DNA of 64,000 bases from Saprospiraceae bacterium (GCA_022841745.1 JALHQW010000022.1:31145-95144); one strand, 5' to 3'; positions 52,317 through 61,555 are shown, numbered from the stretch's first letter. The notes: generated by a model not told the origin, from the sequence alone. A program made the numbers and translations.

Positions 52317-52412
52317 TTGGTGATTGGTGATTGGTGATTGGTGATTCGTGATTGGTTGGGACAGCGTTAGCAGTGGCTTACCCAATCACGAGTTCCGAGT
52401 CACCAATCACCA
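52317..52412. repeat. Family B inverted repeat, copy 4 (galM/symporter gap)
   Basis: Left arm is four tandem GTGATTGGTGATTGGTGATTCG-type units; right arm ACGAGTTCCGAGTCACCAATCAC. Same core as copies in the nos operon. The loop is AGCGTTAGCAGTGGCT and does not keep GCAGCCC. No T tract. Confidence 0.88.
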
Positions 52413-53588
52413 TTATCTCGTTGAAAATTTAAACGTCGTCTTGGTGGCGTACTTCTCGCCCGGAGCTAAGGTAGTGCTTGGGAACGATGGTTGGTTCGGC
52501 GAATCGGGATAATGCTGCGTTTCCAAGCAAAAACCTGTTCGATGGGCATAAGTGCCACCACCCGGCGTTGGCAAAGTACCATCGAGGAAATTGCCGCAAT
52601 AAAACTGGATGCCCGGCTCGTCCGTAGAAACCTCCAGCAGCCTGCCCGTGCTGGGGTGGTACGCCGTGGATACCTTCCTGAAGCCCTGGCCATTCAGCAC
52701 CCAGCAATGGTCGTAGCCCTTGCCCTTGGTCAGTTGGTCGTCTTTCTGCCCGATGTCCTTGCCGACGGTTTTGGCCTGCCGAAAATCAAATGGCGTATTC
52801 TCCACCGCCTTCAGTTCGCCCGTTGGAATCAGCATGGCATCCACGGGCAGGTACTTGTCCGCATCAATCGTCAATTCATGGTCGAGGATGGGCTTCGTGA
52901 AATCGCCGGATAGGTTGAAATAACTGTGCTGTGTCAGGTTCGCTACGGTCTTCTTGTCTGTGGTCGCCTCGTAACTAACCTCCAAGGCATTGTCGTCGGT
53001 GAGGTGATAAACAACCGTACTTGTCAAAGTGCCGGGATATCCACCCTCGCCGTCCTTGCTCACGTAGGTGAGTTTCAAGGCGCTGCCATTGTCCACGGGA
53101 TGCTCGGTAGCCGTCCAAACCACTTTGTCGAAGCCTTTCACGCCGCCGTGCAGGGTGTTCGGGCCATCGTTGGTTTCCAGTTGGAAGGTCTGCCCGTCGA
53201 GGGTGAATTTGCCCTTGGCAATGCGGTTTCCATAGCGCCCAATCAGCGCCCCGAAGTACGGTGTCGCCTTTTCGTACTGCGCCAAATTGTCGTAGCCGAG
53301 CACCACGTTAGCGTAGTTGCCCGTCTTGTCCGGTGCCGTCCAAGCGGTGATGATGCCGCCGTAGGTGATGACGTCCACCTGCATTCCTAGCTTATTTTTT
53401 AGGGAAAATTTGTCCACAGCTTGGCCGTCAGCAGTCGTACCAAAAGGGCTTTTGGCAATGGCAATTGTGGCAAGGGCGGGTGTTTCAGCAGCCTCGGCCG
53501 GTGGTGTTTCGTTTTTGCAATTGACCATAAAAATGGAGGTTGCCGCCACGAAGGCGATGGTGATGAGTGGTGAAAAAGGCTTGTTCAT
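52413..53588 (-). CDS. galM: Aldose 1-epimerase (mutarotase), lipoprotein
   Basis: 391 residues from ATG at 53588 (MNKPFSPLITIAFV); lipoprotein signal ends IFMVNCKN. Galactose-mutarotase motifs: GGIITAWTAPDKTG, YFGALIGRYGNRIAKGKFTLDG, NTLHGGVKGFDKVVW and HSYFNLSG, with catalytic Glu in the ETQHYPDSPNQ end region. It interconverts sugar anomers. In the periplasm it would prepare arabinose (or galactose) for the symporter encoded next to it. Confidence 0.93.
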   Translation of the reverse strand: MNKPFSPLITIAFVAATSIFMVNCKNETPPAEAAETPALATIAIAKSPFGTTADGQAVDKFSLKNKLGMQVDVITYGGIITAWTAPDKTGNYANVVLGYDNLAQYEKATPYFGALIGRYGNRIAKGKFTLDGQTFQLETNDGPNTLHGGVKGFDKVVWTATEHPVDNGSALKLTYVSKDGEGGYPGTLTSTVVYHLTDDNALEVSYEATTDKKTVANLTQHSYFNLSGDFTKPILDHELTIDADKYLPVDAMLIPTGELKAVENTPFDFRQAKTVGKDIGQKDDQLTKGKGYDHCWVLNGQGFRKVSTAYHPSTGRLLEVSTDEPGIQFYCGNFLDGTLPTPGGGTYAHRTGFCLETQHYPDSPNQPSFPSTTLAPGEKYATKTTFKFSTR

Positions 53589-53686
53589 TGTTGTTGCTTT
53601 ATTTGAAAATGACCAATGCTGCTCAATTTTAAGTAAGAAATTGAATTGAAAATTAATGAGCATCCTGTGAAAATTAGCAGTATTCC

Positions 53687-53752
53687 TTGAGAGGCGGGGT
53701 TATCGAACCCTGCAGTTCCGGAACTGCAGGGTTCGGTAACCCCGCCTCTCAA
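53687..53752. repeat. Family A palindrome, copy 3
   Basis: 66 bases centred on TTCCGGAA at 53719/53720, arms TTGAGAGGCGGGGTTATCGA with a single mismatch. The outer flank (AAAGGTGACTACCAT) also matches copy 1 (AAAAGTGACTGCTAT), so the repeated element is longer than the palindrome. It lies between galM and araA. Confidence 0.95.
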
Positions 53753-53813
53753 AGGTGACTACCATTAACTTAATACAGGTAAAAAAACCTTAAAATTCAT
53801 CTCGGAATATCAA

Positions 53814-55322
53814 TCACATCCCATGCTGAAACAAGTGATAATACACCTCATTCGCATTGAGTTGATTCTTGAAATCCCGGATATTAGTCCCCTCGTCAAT
53901 CACGACACACTCAATGCCCGCCATGTCGGCAAAGTCCTCCATGTACTCTGTCGTAAGGGCTTGGGTGTAAACGGTGTGGTGCGCTCCGCCCGCAAGAATC
54001 CAAGCGGTGGCAGCGATTTCGAGGTTCGGCATGGCATCCCAAAGCACACGGGCCACGGGGAGTTTCGGCAATTGCGCCTGCGGCGCAACGGCTTCTACTT
54101 CGTTGATTATCAGACGAAAACGGTTGCCCATGTCCACCAACGAGGCATTCAGCGCCGGGCCGGTCATGCTGTCGAATACGAGGCGCACTGGGTCGGCCTT
54201 GCCGCCGATGCCCAGTGGGTGTATCTCGCAAGATGGGCGGTGCGATGCAATGCTGGGGCAGATTTCCAGCATGTGCGAACCCAGCACGTATGATTTTTCT
54301 GGCGTGAAGTGGTAGGTATAATCCTCCATGAACGAGGTACCGCCGTCCAGCCCTTGGGCCATTGTTTTCATGCTCCGCAATAAGGCCGCCGTTTTCCAAT
54401 CGCCCTCCGCCCCGAAGCCGTAGCCGTCGGCCATCAGACGTTGCACGGCAATGCCCGGCAACTGCTTGAAATCGCCAAGGTTCTCGAAAGTATCGGTAAA
54501 AGCACCGAAGCCGCCGCCTTCCAAAAAGCTGCGCAATGCTAATTCGATGCGGGCCGCCTCCACAAGCGATTCCCGCTGCTTGCCGCCCACTTTCAGCGAA
54601 GCCGTCAAATTATAGTCGTTCTCGTAAGCCTCCAAAAGCGCCTTCACCTCGCCGCTCGTTGCCGAAGGCAAATGCTTTAAAACATCGGTCGTGTCGTAGC
54701 CATTCACCGCAAAGCCGAAGCGGATTTGCGCCTCCACCTTGTCGCCCTCGGTCACGGCCACCTCCCGCATATTGTCGCCGATGCGGGCGACTTTCAGCGT
54801 CTGCAAATCGTGCCAGCCCATCGCCACCCGTGACCATACGGCCAGTTTTTGCTGGACGGACGGGCTTTGCCAATGCCCCACCACGATTTTCCGCTTCTTG
54901 CGCATCCTCGATAGGAGGTGCCCGAACTCCCGGTCGCCGTGCGCCGCTTGGTTCAGGTTCATAAAGTCCATGTCAATGTGGGTCCAAGGGATTTCCGCAT
55001 TGTACTGCGTGTGCAGGTGGCAGAGTGGTTTGCGCAGGTTTGACAGACCCCGAATCCACATCTTGGCAGGGGAAAACGTGTGCATCCAAACCACCACGCC
55101 GATGCAATCCGGGTCGGCATTCGCTGCAATGCAAGTCTGGAGGATTTCGTCGGGGGTCTTCACCACGTCCTTGTACCGCAGGCTCACCAAGAGCTTGGCG
55201 TCCTCGTTCAGCGCTTTCACGATGGTTTCGGAGTGCTGCGCCACTTGTTTCAGCACCTCCGGCCCGTACAAATGCTGGCTTCCTGTGATGAACCAGATTT
55301 CTTTGTTCTTGAGTTTTTCCAT
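53814..55322 (-). CDS. araA: L-arabinose isomerase
   Basis: 502 residues, full length. [37 protein letters not shown], the metal-site region [23 protein letters not shown] and [20 protein letters not shown], plus [17 protein letters not shown] near the end, are diagnostic. It converts L-arabinose to L-ribulose in the cytoplasm. Between araD and galM on the minus strand; repeat family D precedes it, family A follows. Confidence 0.97.
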   Translation of the reverse strand: MEKLKNKEIWFITGSQHLYGPEVLKQVAQHSETIVKALNEDAKLLVSLRYKDVVKTPDEILQTCIAANADPDCIGVVVWMHTFSPAKMWIRGLSNLRKPLCHLHTQYNAEIPWTHIDMDFMNLNQAAHGDREFGHLLSRMRKKRKIVVGHWQSPSVQQKLAVWSRVAMGWHDLQTLKVARIGDNMREVAVTEGDKVEAQIRFGFAVNGYDTTDVLKHLPSATSGEVKALLEAYENDYNLTASLKVGGKQRESLVEAARIELALRSFLEGGGFGAFTDTFENLGDFKQLPGIAVQRLMADGYGFGAEGDWKTAALLRSMKTMAQGLDGGTSFMEDYTYHFTPEKSYVLGSHMLEICPSIASHRPSCEIHPLGIGGKADPVRLVFDSMTGPALNASLVDMGNRFRLIINEVEAVAPQAQLPKLPVARVLWDAMPNLEIAATAWILAGGAHHTVYTQALTTEYMEDFADMAGIECVVIDEGTNIRDFKNQLNANEVYYHLFQHGM

Positions 55323-55349
55323 TAAGTCGTTTTGCTTTTTAATTTCCTC

Positions 55350-55441
55350 TTGTCATCGCCGAAGGCGACATGCGACGTCATGTTTGCTCCTGCAAATCAA
55401 CGTTAACGTGATGTTGCAGTTTGCCTTCTGCAATGACAAAA
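55350..55441. repeat. Family D inverted repeat, copy 2 (araD/araA gap)
   Basis: TTGTCATCGCCGAAGGCGAC on the left pairs imperfectly with TTGCCTTCTGCAATGACAAA on the right. The right arm read in reverse matches the first part of the copy at 42018. A small CGCCAAAT/ATTTGGCG hairpin follows at 55452-55469. Confidence 0.85.
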
Positions 55442-55479
55442 GGGCGAAAACCGCCAAATAAATTTGGCGATTACGTGGG

Positions 55480-56178
55480 CTACTGCCCATAATAGGCGTT
55501 CTTTCCGTGCTTCCGCTCGTAATGTTTTTTAATCAATGAATCTTTTAACCTCGGTGCATTGGGGTTGATTTGCAGGGTCAAATATGCCATTCTCGCCACC
55601 TCTTCCAGCACTTTGCTGTGGTAAACGGCCTTGGCGGCGTCCTTGCCCCAGGTGAACGGCCCGTGGTTGCCAATCAGCACCATCGGCACCTCTTCGTAGT
55701 CGAGGCCCCGCTCCCGGAAGCAGTCCGTGATTTGGATGCCCGTGTTGTGCTCGTAGTTGCCCTCGATGAGGTCGTCCCGCATCGGCGGGGCGCAAGGGAT
55801 GTCGGCGGTCAGGTGGTCGGCATGGGTCGTCCCGAAGATGGGGATGTCCCGTTGCGCCTGCGCCCAAGCCACCGAGTAGGTACCGTGGGTATGGGCGATG
55901 CCGCCAATTTTTTCCCAGTTTTTAAAGAGCCAAGCATGGGTCTTCGTGTCGGAAGACGGGCGCTTGCTCCCCTCCACCACGTTGTTTTCAAAGTCCAAAA
56001 TCACGATGTCCTCCGGCTTTAAAACCTCATAAGGCACCCCGCTCGGCTTGATGGCGAAGACGCCCGCCGCCCGGTCCACGGCACTCACGTTGCCGAAGGT
56101 ATAGATGACGAGGTTCAGGGCATTCAGCTCTATGTTGGCCTCGTAGCAGGCTTGTTTTAGGTCTTGATATTTAGACAT
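55480..56178 (-). CDS. araD: L-ribulose-5-phosphate 4-epimerase
   Basis: 232 residues from ATG at 56178 (MSKYQDLKQAC). Class II aldolase-like fold: LVIYTFGNVSAVDRAAGVFAIKPSGVPYE, then GGIAHTHGTYSVAWAQA (zinc His residues), FGTTHADHL and a Tyr/His region near the end. It makes D-xylulose-5-phosphate from L-ribulose-5-phosphate, feeding rpe and the pentose pathway. The 173-base gap upstream, after araB, contains only short CCCCT/AGGGG pairings. Confidence 0.96.
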   Translation of the reverse strand: MSKYQDLKQACYEANIELNALNLVIYTFGNVSAVDRAAGVFAIKPSGVPYEVLKPEDIVILDFENNVVEGSKRPSSDTKTHAWLFKNWEKIGGIAHTHGTYSVAWAQAQRDIPIFGTTHADHLTADIPCAPPMRDDLIEGNYEHNTGIQITDCFRERGLDYEEVPMVLIGNHGPFTWGKDAAKAVYHSKVLEEVARMAYLTLQINPNAPRLKDSLIKKHYERKHGKNAYYGQ

Positions 56179-56351
56179 TTTTTTCAATTAAAATGGTCAA
56201 TTGTGGCGCAGCCCCTAACCCCTAAAGGGGAACCCACGGACGCAGAGTTGTCGGAACTTCTAAAATTTACTTCAAAACCAAATTCAAAAAGTTGTCAAAT
56301 TAACCTCAGAATGAACGGGTTTAGGTTCACCTTTAGGGTTCAGGAACTGCG

Positions 56352-58016
56352 CTACGTTTTCCCCTCCACAAACACCCCCAACCCCTCATATTTCCCCATC
56401 AATTTCTCAAAAACCGCCACTTGCTCTGCCTGCGGGAAATACTCCGCTTCGAACCGGCTGGCCATATGTTGGCTCGCCTCCAAGACCGTCGGATAAAGGC
56501 CAGCAGCCGTGGCAGCGTAGATGGCCGCACCGAGCGCTGGGGCATAGTCCGAGGCCGCCACGACGATGGGGCGGTTCAGCACATTCGCCAAGGTCTGCAT
56601 GATGTACGGCGACTTGCGGGCCACCCCGCCAATGCCGACGACCTTGTTGATTTTCACGCCCTCGTCCTCGAAGCGGTCCACGATTTTTTTGGAACCAAAG
56701 CAAATGGCGTGTACCAATGCCTTGAAAATATGTGCTGCCCCCGTGCCGAGCGACAAGCCCATGATGGCGCTTTTCAAGGCCTGGTTGGCATCGGGAGTGC
56801 GGCGTCCGTTTATCCAGTCGAGGGCGACGGGCAGGTTTTCGGTGAGGGAAATGGCCTCGGCCTGTTCGGTCAGTTTGCGCAGCAGGTTTTGCTCCATTTC
56901 CTCGATAAGTCGCTGTTTTTGCTCCCCAGAAATGCTTTCGCTGCTTTGCAATAACTGCTCAAAAGGCCCCATCAGCACATCCTTGAACCACGCCAGCACA
57001 TCGCCGAAGGCGCTCTGCCCGGCCTCCAAGCCAATCATGCCGGGTAGAATTGAGCCATCCACCTGCCCGCAGATGCCCCGCACGGTGTTGCTGCCAATGA
57101 CAGCTTTCGGGGCAACCATCATGTCGCAGGTGGAGGTGCCCATGACCCGCACGAGGCTGTGTTCCTCTACCTTCACGCCTACTGCCCCGGCGTGTGCATC
57201 GAAAGTGCCTACGGCAATGACTGTATCCGTGGTCAGGCCGAGTTTATCGGCCCAAGCGGCACTGAGGTTTCCGGCGGCAAGGTCGGAAGTGAAAGTGTCC
57301 TGGTACATGCGGCCACGCAGTTCGGCGAGGTGCGGGTGCAGTTTTTCCAAGAACGTATTGGGCGGCAGCCCGTCCCAATCCTCGTGCCACATGGCCTTGT
57401 GCCCGGCGGCGCAGCGGCTGCGTTTCAGGCTGTCAATGTCGTTGTTGCCAATCAAAATATTGGTCATCAAATCGCAATGCTCGACCCAAGTGTGCGCCCC
57501 ATTCCGCACTGCCTCGTCTTCCCTAATGACGTGCAGGATTTTTGCCCAAAACCACTCGGACGAGTAAATGCCGCCCTCGTATTTGGTGTAGTCCTCGCCA
57601 CCCCAAGTCTTTGCCAGCACATTGATTTCTGCTGCTTCCGCAATGGCCGTGTGATCTTTCCAGAGCACCATCATGGCATTGGGGTTTTCCTCAAAACCAG
57701 GCGTCATGCAGAGCGGCGTTCCATTTTTTGCTACCGCAATGGGCGAACTGCCCGTGGTGTCCACGCAAATGGCCCTCACCGTTTCGGGGGCCACGACCGA
57801 TTCCCGCACCACGGCCTTGATGGTGCTCTCCAGCCCCTCGATATGGTCGAGTGGGTGCTGACGGAACTGGTTGGCTGCGGGGTTGCAGTACTTCCCAGCT
57901 TTCCAGCGGGCGTACCAATGCACGCTGGAAGCGAGTTCCGCCCCATTGCTGGCATCAATCAAAACGGCCCGGACAGAGTCGGTGCCGTAGTCGAGTCCTA
58001 TAACGTAGTTTTTCAT
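56352..58016 (-). CDS. araB: L-ribulokinase
   Basis: 554 residues from ATG at 58016 (MKNYVIGLDYGTDSVRAVL); an upstream in-frame start is rejected. FGGY-kinase motifs: ICVDTTGSSPIAV, then FGDVLAWFKDV, then GLSLGTGAAHIFKAL and VVGIGGVARKSPYIMQTLANVL. It phosphorylates L-ribulose. First gene of the ara unit (B, D, A, galM, symporter); its promoter carries a dyad that is probably the AraR site. Confidence 0.96.
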   Translation of the reverse strand: MKNYVIGLDYGTDSVRAVLIDASNGAELASSVHWYARWKAGKYCNPAANQFRQHPLDHIEGLESTIKAVVRESVVAPETVRAICVDTTGSSPIAVAKNGTPLCMTPGFEENPNAMMVLWKDHTAIAEAAEINVLAKTWGGEDYTKYEGGIYSSEWFWAKILHVIREDEAVRNGAHTWVEHCDLMTNILIGNNDIDSLKRSRCAAGHKAMWHEDWDGLPPNTFLEKLHPHLAELRGRMYQDTFTSDLAAGNLSAAWADKLGLTTDTVIAVGTFDAHAGAVGVKVEEHSLVRVMGTSTCDMMVAPKAVIGSNTVRGICGQVDGSILPGMIGLEAGQSAFGDVLAWFKDVLMGPFEQLLQSSESISGEQKQRLIEEMEQNLLRKLTEQAEAISLTENLPVALDWINGRRTPDANQALKSAIMGLSLGTGAAHIFKALVHAICFGSKKIVDRFEDEGVKINKVVGIGGVARKSPYIMQTLANVLNRPIVVAASDYAPALGAAIYAATAAGLYPTVLEASQHMASRFEAEYFPQAEQVAVFEKLMGKYEGLGVFVEGKT

Positions 58017-58076
58017 TTCGTTGTAAAAACTGGTGATATGGCATTCACCACAACAGCAGTGTGCCCTTGGCCAAGG

Positions 58077-58140
58077 CAAATGTAAAATTGACACTTACCA
58101 AAGCAAAACAATTTTGCTGTTTTGACAAAATGAGGTAAGT
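58077..58140 (-). promoter_or_regulatory. araB promoter with candidate AraR operator
   Basis: Minus strand: TACATTTG (58084-58077) is a perfect -7 box, with TTTTG (58108-58104) 20 bases upstream. A perfect dyad AGCAAAA-CAA-TTTTGCT (58102-58118) covers the -33 element. A second pair ACTTACC / GGTAAGT lies at 58093-58099 and 58134-58140. Overlap with -33 suits a repressor. Confidence 0.6.
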
Positions 58141-58175
58141 TTGAAGCAATTGTCAGGACGAAAAGGCAATAATTT

Positions 58176-58209
58176 TTTGATTGAAATGGCTTTTGGGATA
58201 CTATTTTTG
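58176..58209 (+). promoter_or_regulatory. araR promoter
   Basis: TTTG (58176-58179) and TATTTTTG (58202-58209), 22 bases apart, reading toward araR, 41 bases before its ATG. Matches the Bacteroidota TTTG-N~20-TAnnTTTG pattern. Confidence 0.55.
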
Positions 58210-58250
58210 ACCCTTCGCTTCCAATAGTAAAAACTTAACCAACGATTTTG

Positions 58251-58964
58251 ATGAGCTTAAACGACGAACATACTATTATCTACAGCTACGACCAAGCGGA
58301 CAAAGTCCTTATCGCCGTTGACTGCATCATTTTTGGTTTTGATAAAGAAGACCTGAAAATCCTTTTGGTGAGAAGGGGGATTGAACCAGAAAAAGGTAAG
58401 TGGTCCTTGGTTGGAGGATTGCTGAAAAAAGAGGAAACCCTGGAAGCTGCTGCCACAAGGATATTGGATACCTACACTGGGCTTAGCGGTATTTATATGG
58501 AGGAGGTGGCCACTTTTAGTGAAGTCAACCGTGATCCCGTTGAGCGCACCATTTCTACTGCCTACTATGCCTTGATAAACATCAAGGAACACAGCAAGAA
58601 CCTTGTCAAGCAGTTTTCCGCCAAGTGGTTCAGTGCCTCGCAAGCTCCAAAGCTCATTTTCGACCACGACCATATGGTGCAATACGCCCTGAACCGGCTG
58701 CGGTTGCGCACTACCACCGAGCCTATTGGATTCGACCTTTTGCCGGAGAAGTTCACCATGCGGGAACTGCAAAAACTTTACGAAGCCATCTGGGACACCA
58801 AACTAGACAAGCGCAATTTTATCAACAAAATCAATTCCCTCGATATTCTGGAAAAATTGGATGAAAAGGACATGACTACCTCCCGAAAGGGGTCTTACCT
58901 CTATAAATTCGATGTGGAGAAATACCGACAACAAAACGGAAAGTCCTTTGAAATGAAGGTATAA
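58251..58964 (+). CDS. araR: NUDIX-type arabinose regulator
   Basis: 237 residues from ATG at 58251. N-terminal NUDIX-like domain (about 18-145): LIAVDCIIFGFDKEDLKILLV and WSLVGGLLKKEETLEAAATRIL resemble, but do not match, the catalytic Nudix box (the REx2EE set is altered to AAATRIL), so hydrolysis is unlikely. A winged-helix domain follows (FTMRELQKLYEAIWDTKLDKRNF). Bacteroidota AraR proteins of this kind repress arabinose genes and release DNA on binding arabinose. Divergent placement from araB supports it. Confidence 0.92.
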   Translation: MSLNDEHTIIYSYDQADKVLIAVDCIIFGFDKEDLKILLVRRGIEPEKGKWSLVGGLLKKEETLEAAATRILDTYTGLSGIYMEEVATFSEVNRDPVERTISTAYYALINIKEHSKNLVKQFSAKWFSASQAPKLIFDHDHMVQYALNRLRLRTTTEPIGFDLLPEKFTMRELQKLYEAIWDTKLDKRNFINKINSLDILEKLDEKDMTTSRKGSYLYKFDVEKYRQQNGKSFEMKV

Positions 58965-58980
58965 CCAATTTAAAAACAAA

Positions 58981-59014
58981 AAAAATCGTGGAAGCCACAG
59001 CCCCACGATTTTTT
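58981..59014. terminator. Bidirectional terminator between araR and glnS
   Basis: AAAAATCGTGG pairs with CCACGATTTTT, loop GAAGCCACAGCC-like, A run before and T run after. Convergent genes flank it. Intrinsic terminator form in both directions. Confidence 0.85.
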
Positions 59015-59100
59015 GAATTTCTGCGAATTGAGCTACTTGCAGCGCCCCCTATCCGAAATCCACATTTGTCATTCCCGAAGGGAACCTAATCCGCAATCGC

Positions 59101-60780
59101 CTATCCCTTCGCCTTTGCCCAAGCATCCTTCAGCGTCACTGTCCGATTGAAAACGGGCCTTTCGGGCGTCGAATCCGGGTCGGGCGTGAAATAGCCGAGG
59201 CGCAGGAACTGGAACTTGTCGCCCACCTTGCCATCGGCGAGGCTGGCCTCCAGCATGGCATTTGGCACCACTTTCAGCGAGTCAGGGTTGATAAGTTCGA
59301 GGAATTCCCGCTCGTCGTTGGCGGGGTCTTCCACTGTGAACAGGCGGTCGTAAAGGCGCACCTCGCCGGGTATGGAACAGCGGCCGCAAACCCAGTGGAT
59401 GGTCGTTTTTGGCTTCAGTCCGCTGGTGTCGCTGCCGCTCCTCGAATCAGGAAAATAGGTGCAGCGCAATTCCACGGGCTTACCTTCGGCGTCCTTCACC
59501 ACCTCGTCGCACTGGATGATGTAAGCGCCCTTAAGCCTCGCCATCGTGCCGGGTGAGAGGCGGAAAAACTTGGGCGGCGGGTTCTCCATGAAGTCCTCTT
59601 GCTCAATCCAAATCTGGTTGCTGAATGGCAGCTTGCGGCTGCCAGCCGACGGGTCTTCGGGGTTGTTCTCGATTTCCATCAGTTCGCCTGGCCCGTCCGG
59701 ATAGTTCGTGATAACCACTTTCAAGGGGTCGAGCACGGCCATGGCACGGGTGGCGAGGCGGTTCAAATCCTCCCGAACGCAGAACTCCAGCAGGCTCAAA
59801 TCCACCAGGTTTTCCCGCTTCGCAATGCCAATGCGCTTGGCCCAGTCCCGTATGGCTAAAGCCGTGTAACCACGGCGGCGCATGGCCGAAATGGTGGGCA
59901 TACGGGGGTCGTCCCAGCCAGCCACATGGCCTTCGTTCACGAGTTTCAGCAGTTTTCTTTTTGAAACAACGGTGTAGCTCAGGTTGCGGCGAGCAAATTC
60001 ATACTGCTTCGACGGCCAGATGCCCAGTTTCTCGATGCACCAGTCGTAGAGTTCCCGGTGCGGCACGAACTCCAACGTACAGATGGAATGCGTAATGCCC
60101 TCGATGCTGTCGCTTTGCCCGTGCGCCCAGTCGTACATCGGATAGATGCACCAATCGTCGCCAGAGCGGTGGTGGTGTGCGAACTTGATACGGTAGAGCA
60201 ATGGATCCCGCATAATCATGTTCGGCGAGGCCATGTCAATCTTGGCCCGCAGGGTTTTGCTGCCTTCGGCAAATTCGCCCGCCCGCATCCGCTGGAACAG
60301 GTCGAGGTTCTCCTCCACGCTGCGGCTGCGGTAGGGACTGTCCTTGCCCGGCTCGGTCGGCGTGCCCTTCATCGCTGCGATTTCCTCGGCGGTGCTGTCG
60401 TCCACGTAGGCATGGCCTTTTTTGATGAGGTCAATGGCATAGTCGTACAGTTGCTGGAAATAGTCGGAGGCATAGAAAATGCCCGCTGGCTCGAAGCCCA
60501 GCCAGCGCACATCGGCGAGGATGCTGTCCACGTATTCCGTTTCCTCGGTCACCGGATTGGTGTCGTCGTAGCGGAGGTTGCACTTGCCACCGTACTTCTG
60601 CGCCAGCCCGAAGTTCAGGCAGATGCTGGTGGCATGACCCACGTGCAGGTAGCCGTTCGGCTCCGGCGGGAAGCGGGTCAAGATACCACCGGGGTAGCGC
60701 CCCTCGGCGATGTGCGCCTCGATGATTTCTTCGAGGAAATTGGAGGTTTCGGTTTTTTCTTTTTCGATTTCAGTTGTCAT
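59101..60780 (-). CDS. glnS: Glutaminyl-tRNA synthetase
   Basis: 559 residues from ATG at 60780 (MTTEIEKEKTE). Class I motifs: FPPEPNGYLHVGHATSICLN with the HIGH-type HVGH (about 38-57) and VVSKRKLLKLV as KMSKS counterpart (about 265). The tRNA-binding beta-barrels occupy the C-terminal ~220 residues and end normally. It charges tRNA-Gln directly, so this organism probably does not rely only on the amidation route. The unknown gene upstream ends one base before its ATG. Confidence 0.97.
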   Translation of the reverse strand: MTTEIEKEKTETSNFLEEIIEAHIAEGRYPGGILTRFPPEPNGYLHVGHATSICLNFGLAQKYGGKCNLRYDDTNPVTEETEYVDSILADVRWLGFEPAGIFYASDYFQQLYDYAIDLIKKGHAYVDDSTAEEIAAMKGTPTEPGKDSPYRSRSVEENLDLFQRMRAGEFAEGSKTLRAKIDMASPNMIMRDPLLYRIKFAHHHRSGDDWCIYPMYDWAHGQSDSIEGITHSICTLEFVPHRELYDWCIEKLGIWPSKQYEFARRNLSYTVVSKRKLLKLVNEGHVAGWDDPRMPTISAMRRRGYTALAIRDWAKRIGIAKRENLVDLSLLEFCVREDLNRLATRAMAVLDPLKVVITNYPDGPGELMEIENNPEDPSAGSRKLPFSNQIWIEQEDFMENPPPKFFRLSPGTMARLKGAYIIQCDEVVKDAEGKPVELRCTYFPDSRSGSDTSGLKPKTTIHWVCGRCSIPGEVRLYDRLFTVEDPANDEREFLELINPDSLKVVPNAMLEASLADGKVGDKFQFLRLGYFTPDPDSTPERPVFNRTVTLKDAWAKAKG

Positions 60781-60781
60781 T

Positions 60782-61534
60782 CTAAAAAATTGATGTCTTG
60801 ATGATTCGTCCGTTTTGAACTTCAATATGGTTCATGAATCCAAGGCGATATTTCCCATCGGGTGCAGGTATGTCGTTAATGAATACAGGATCGCCTTGTG
60901 AACGGTGAGTATCTTTTGGTAGTTCAATTGTCAGTTTCCCTTTGTCAGAATCGAAATCTTGCTTTACAAGTACTCTAATAATTTTACTGTCTTTAATTTC
61001 ATACCGTGTACGCTGAGTTACGTTTAAGAAATTCTTAGTTACAGGTTCGCAATCAATGGTGACAAAAGCGCCAAGTAGTTCATAAATACGACCATCGTGA
61101 ACTTCTAAATATTCCCCAGAGGATAGTTTCTTTAATTTGACATTATTCTTATCATAATAAAGCTCTTTTAAATATTTTGAAACATCAAAATCAGGAATCA
61201 AAATCTCATTCGCCAAAACGAAATTCCCATTTTTTATGCCATCCTGATTTAAAACCATAATAGCAGAATCCACGAAATTCTGATTGAGCAATATTTTGTC
61301 TTTTACCCTATCAATTAAAAGGCTTTTGGCTGGAGCCAAGTATTCCCATTTACCAATTGTCACAACACCATTCAATGACATCACCAATTCACCATTTCGT
61401 TTGAAAATATACTTCTGGAAACCACCTTCAGCATCAACCAGCACCCAAGGCACATCCACGAAAGTCTCTTTCCTATCAAGGCTTTGACTAAATTCCTTTA
61501 GACGGGGGATGATATTTTCGATGTATTCTTTCAT
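60782..61534 (-). CDS. Unrecognised AT-rich protein upstream of glnS
   Basis: 250 residues, no signal peptide or membrane segment. Regular beta-strand repeats of the type FKRNGELVMSLNGVVTIGKW, VLNQDGIKNGNFVL, EVHDGRIYELLGAFV suggest a beta-propeller-like or WG-repeat-like fold, but no family is recognised. Base composition is clearly richer in A and T than glnS, suggesting a separate origin. Its stop is adjacent to the glnS ATG, so the two are probably co-transcribed. Function unknown. Confidence 0.65.
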   Translation of the reverse strand: MKEYIENIIPRLKEFSQSLDRKETFVDVPWVLVDAEGGFQKYIFKRNGELVMSLNGVVTIGKWEYLAPAKSLLIDRVKDKILLNQNFVDSAIMVLNQDGIKNGNFVLANEILIPDFDVSKYLKELYYDKNNVKLKKLSSGEYLEVHDGRIYELLGAFVTIDCEPVTKNFLNVTQRTRYEIKDSKIIRVLVKQDFDSDKGKLTIELPKDTHRSQGDPVFINDIPAPDGKYRLGFMNHIEVQNGRIIKTSIF

Positions 61535-61555
61535 TTGAACGGGATTTTGTCGAAC

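Noticed and set aside
57159..58085. 308-codon plus-strand ORF opposite araB
   Set aside because: Shadow of araB, whose kinase motifs are clear.
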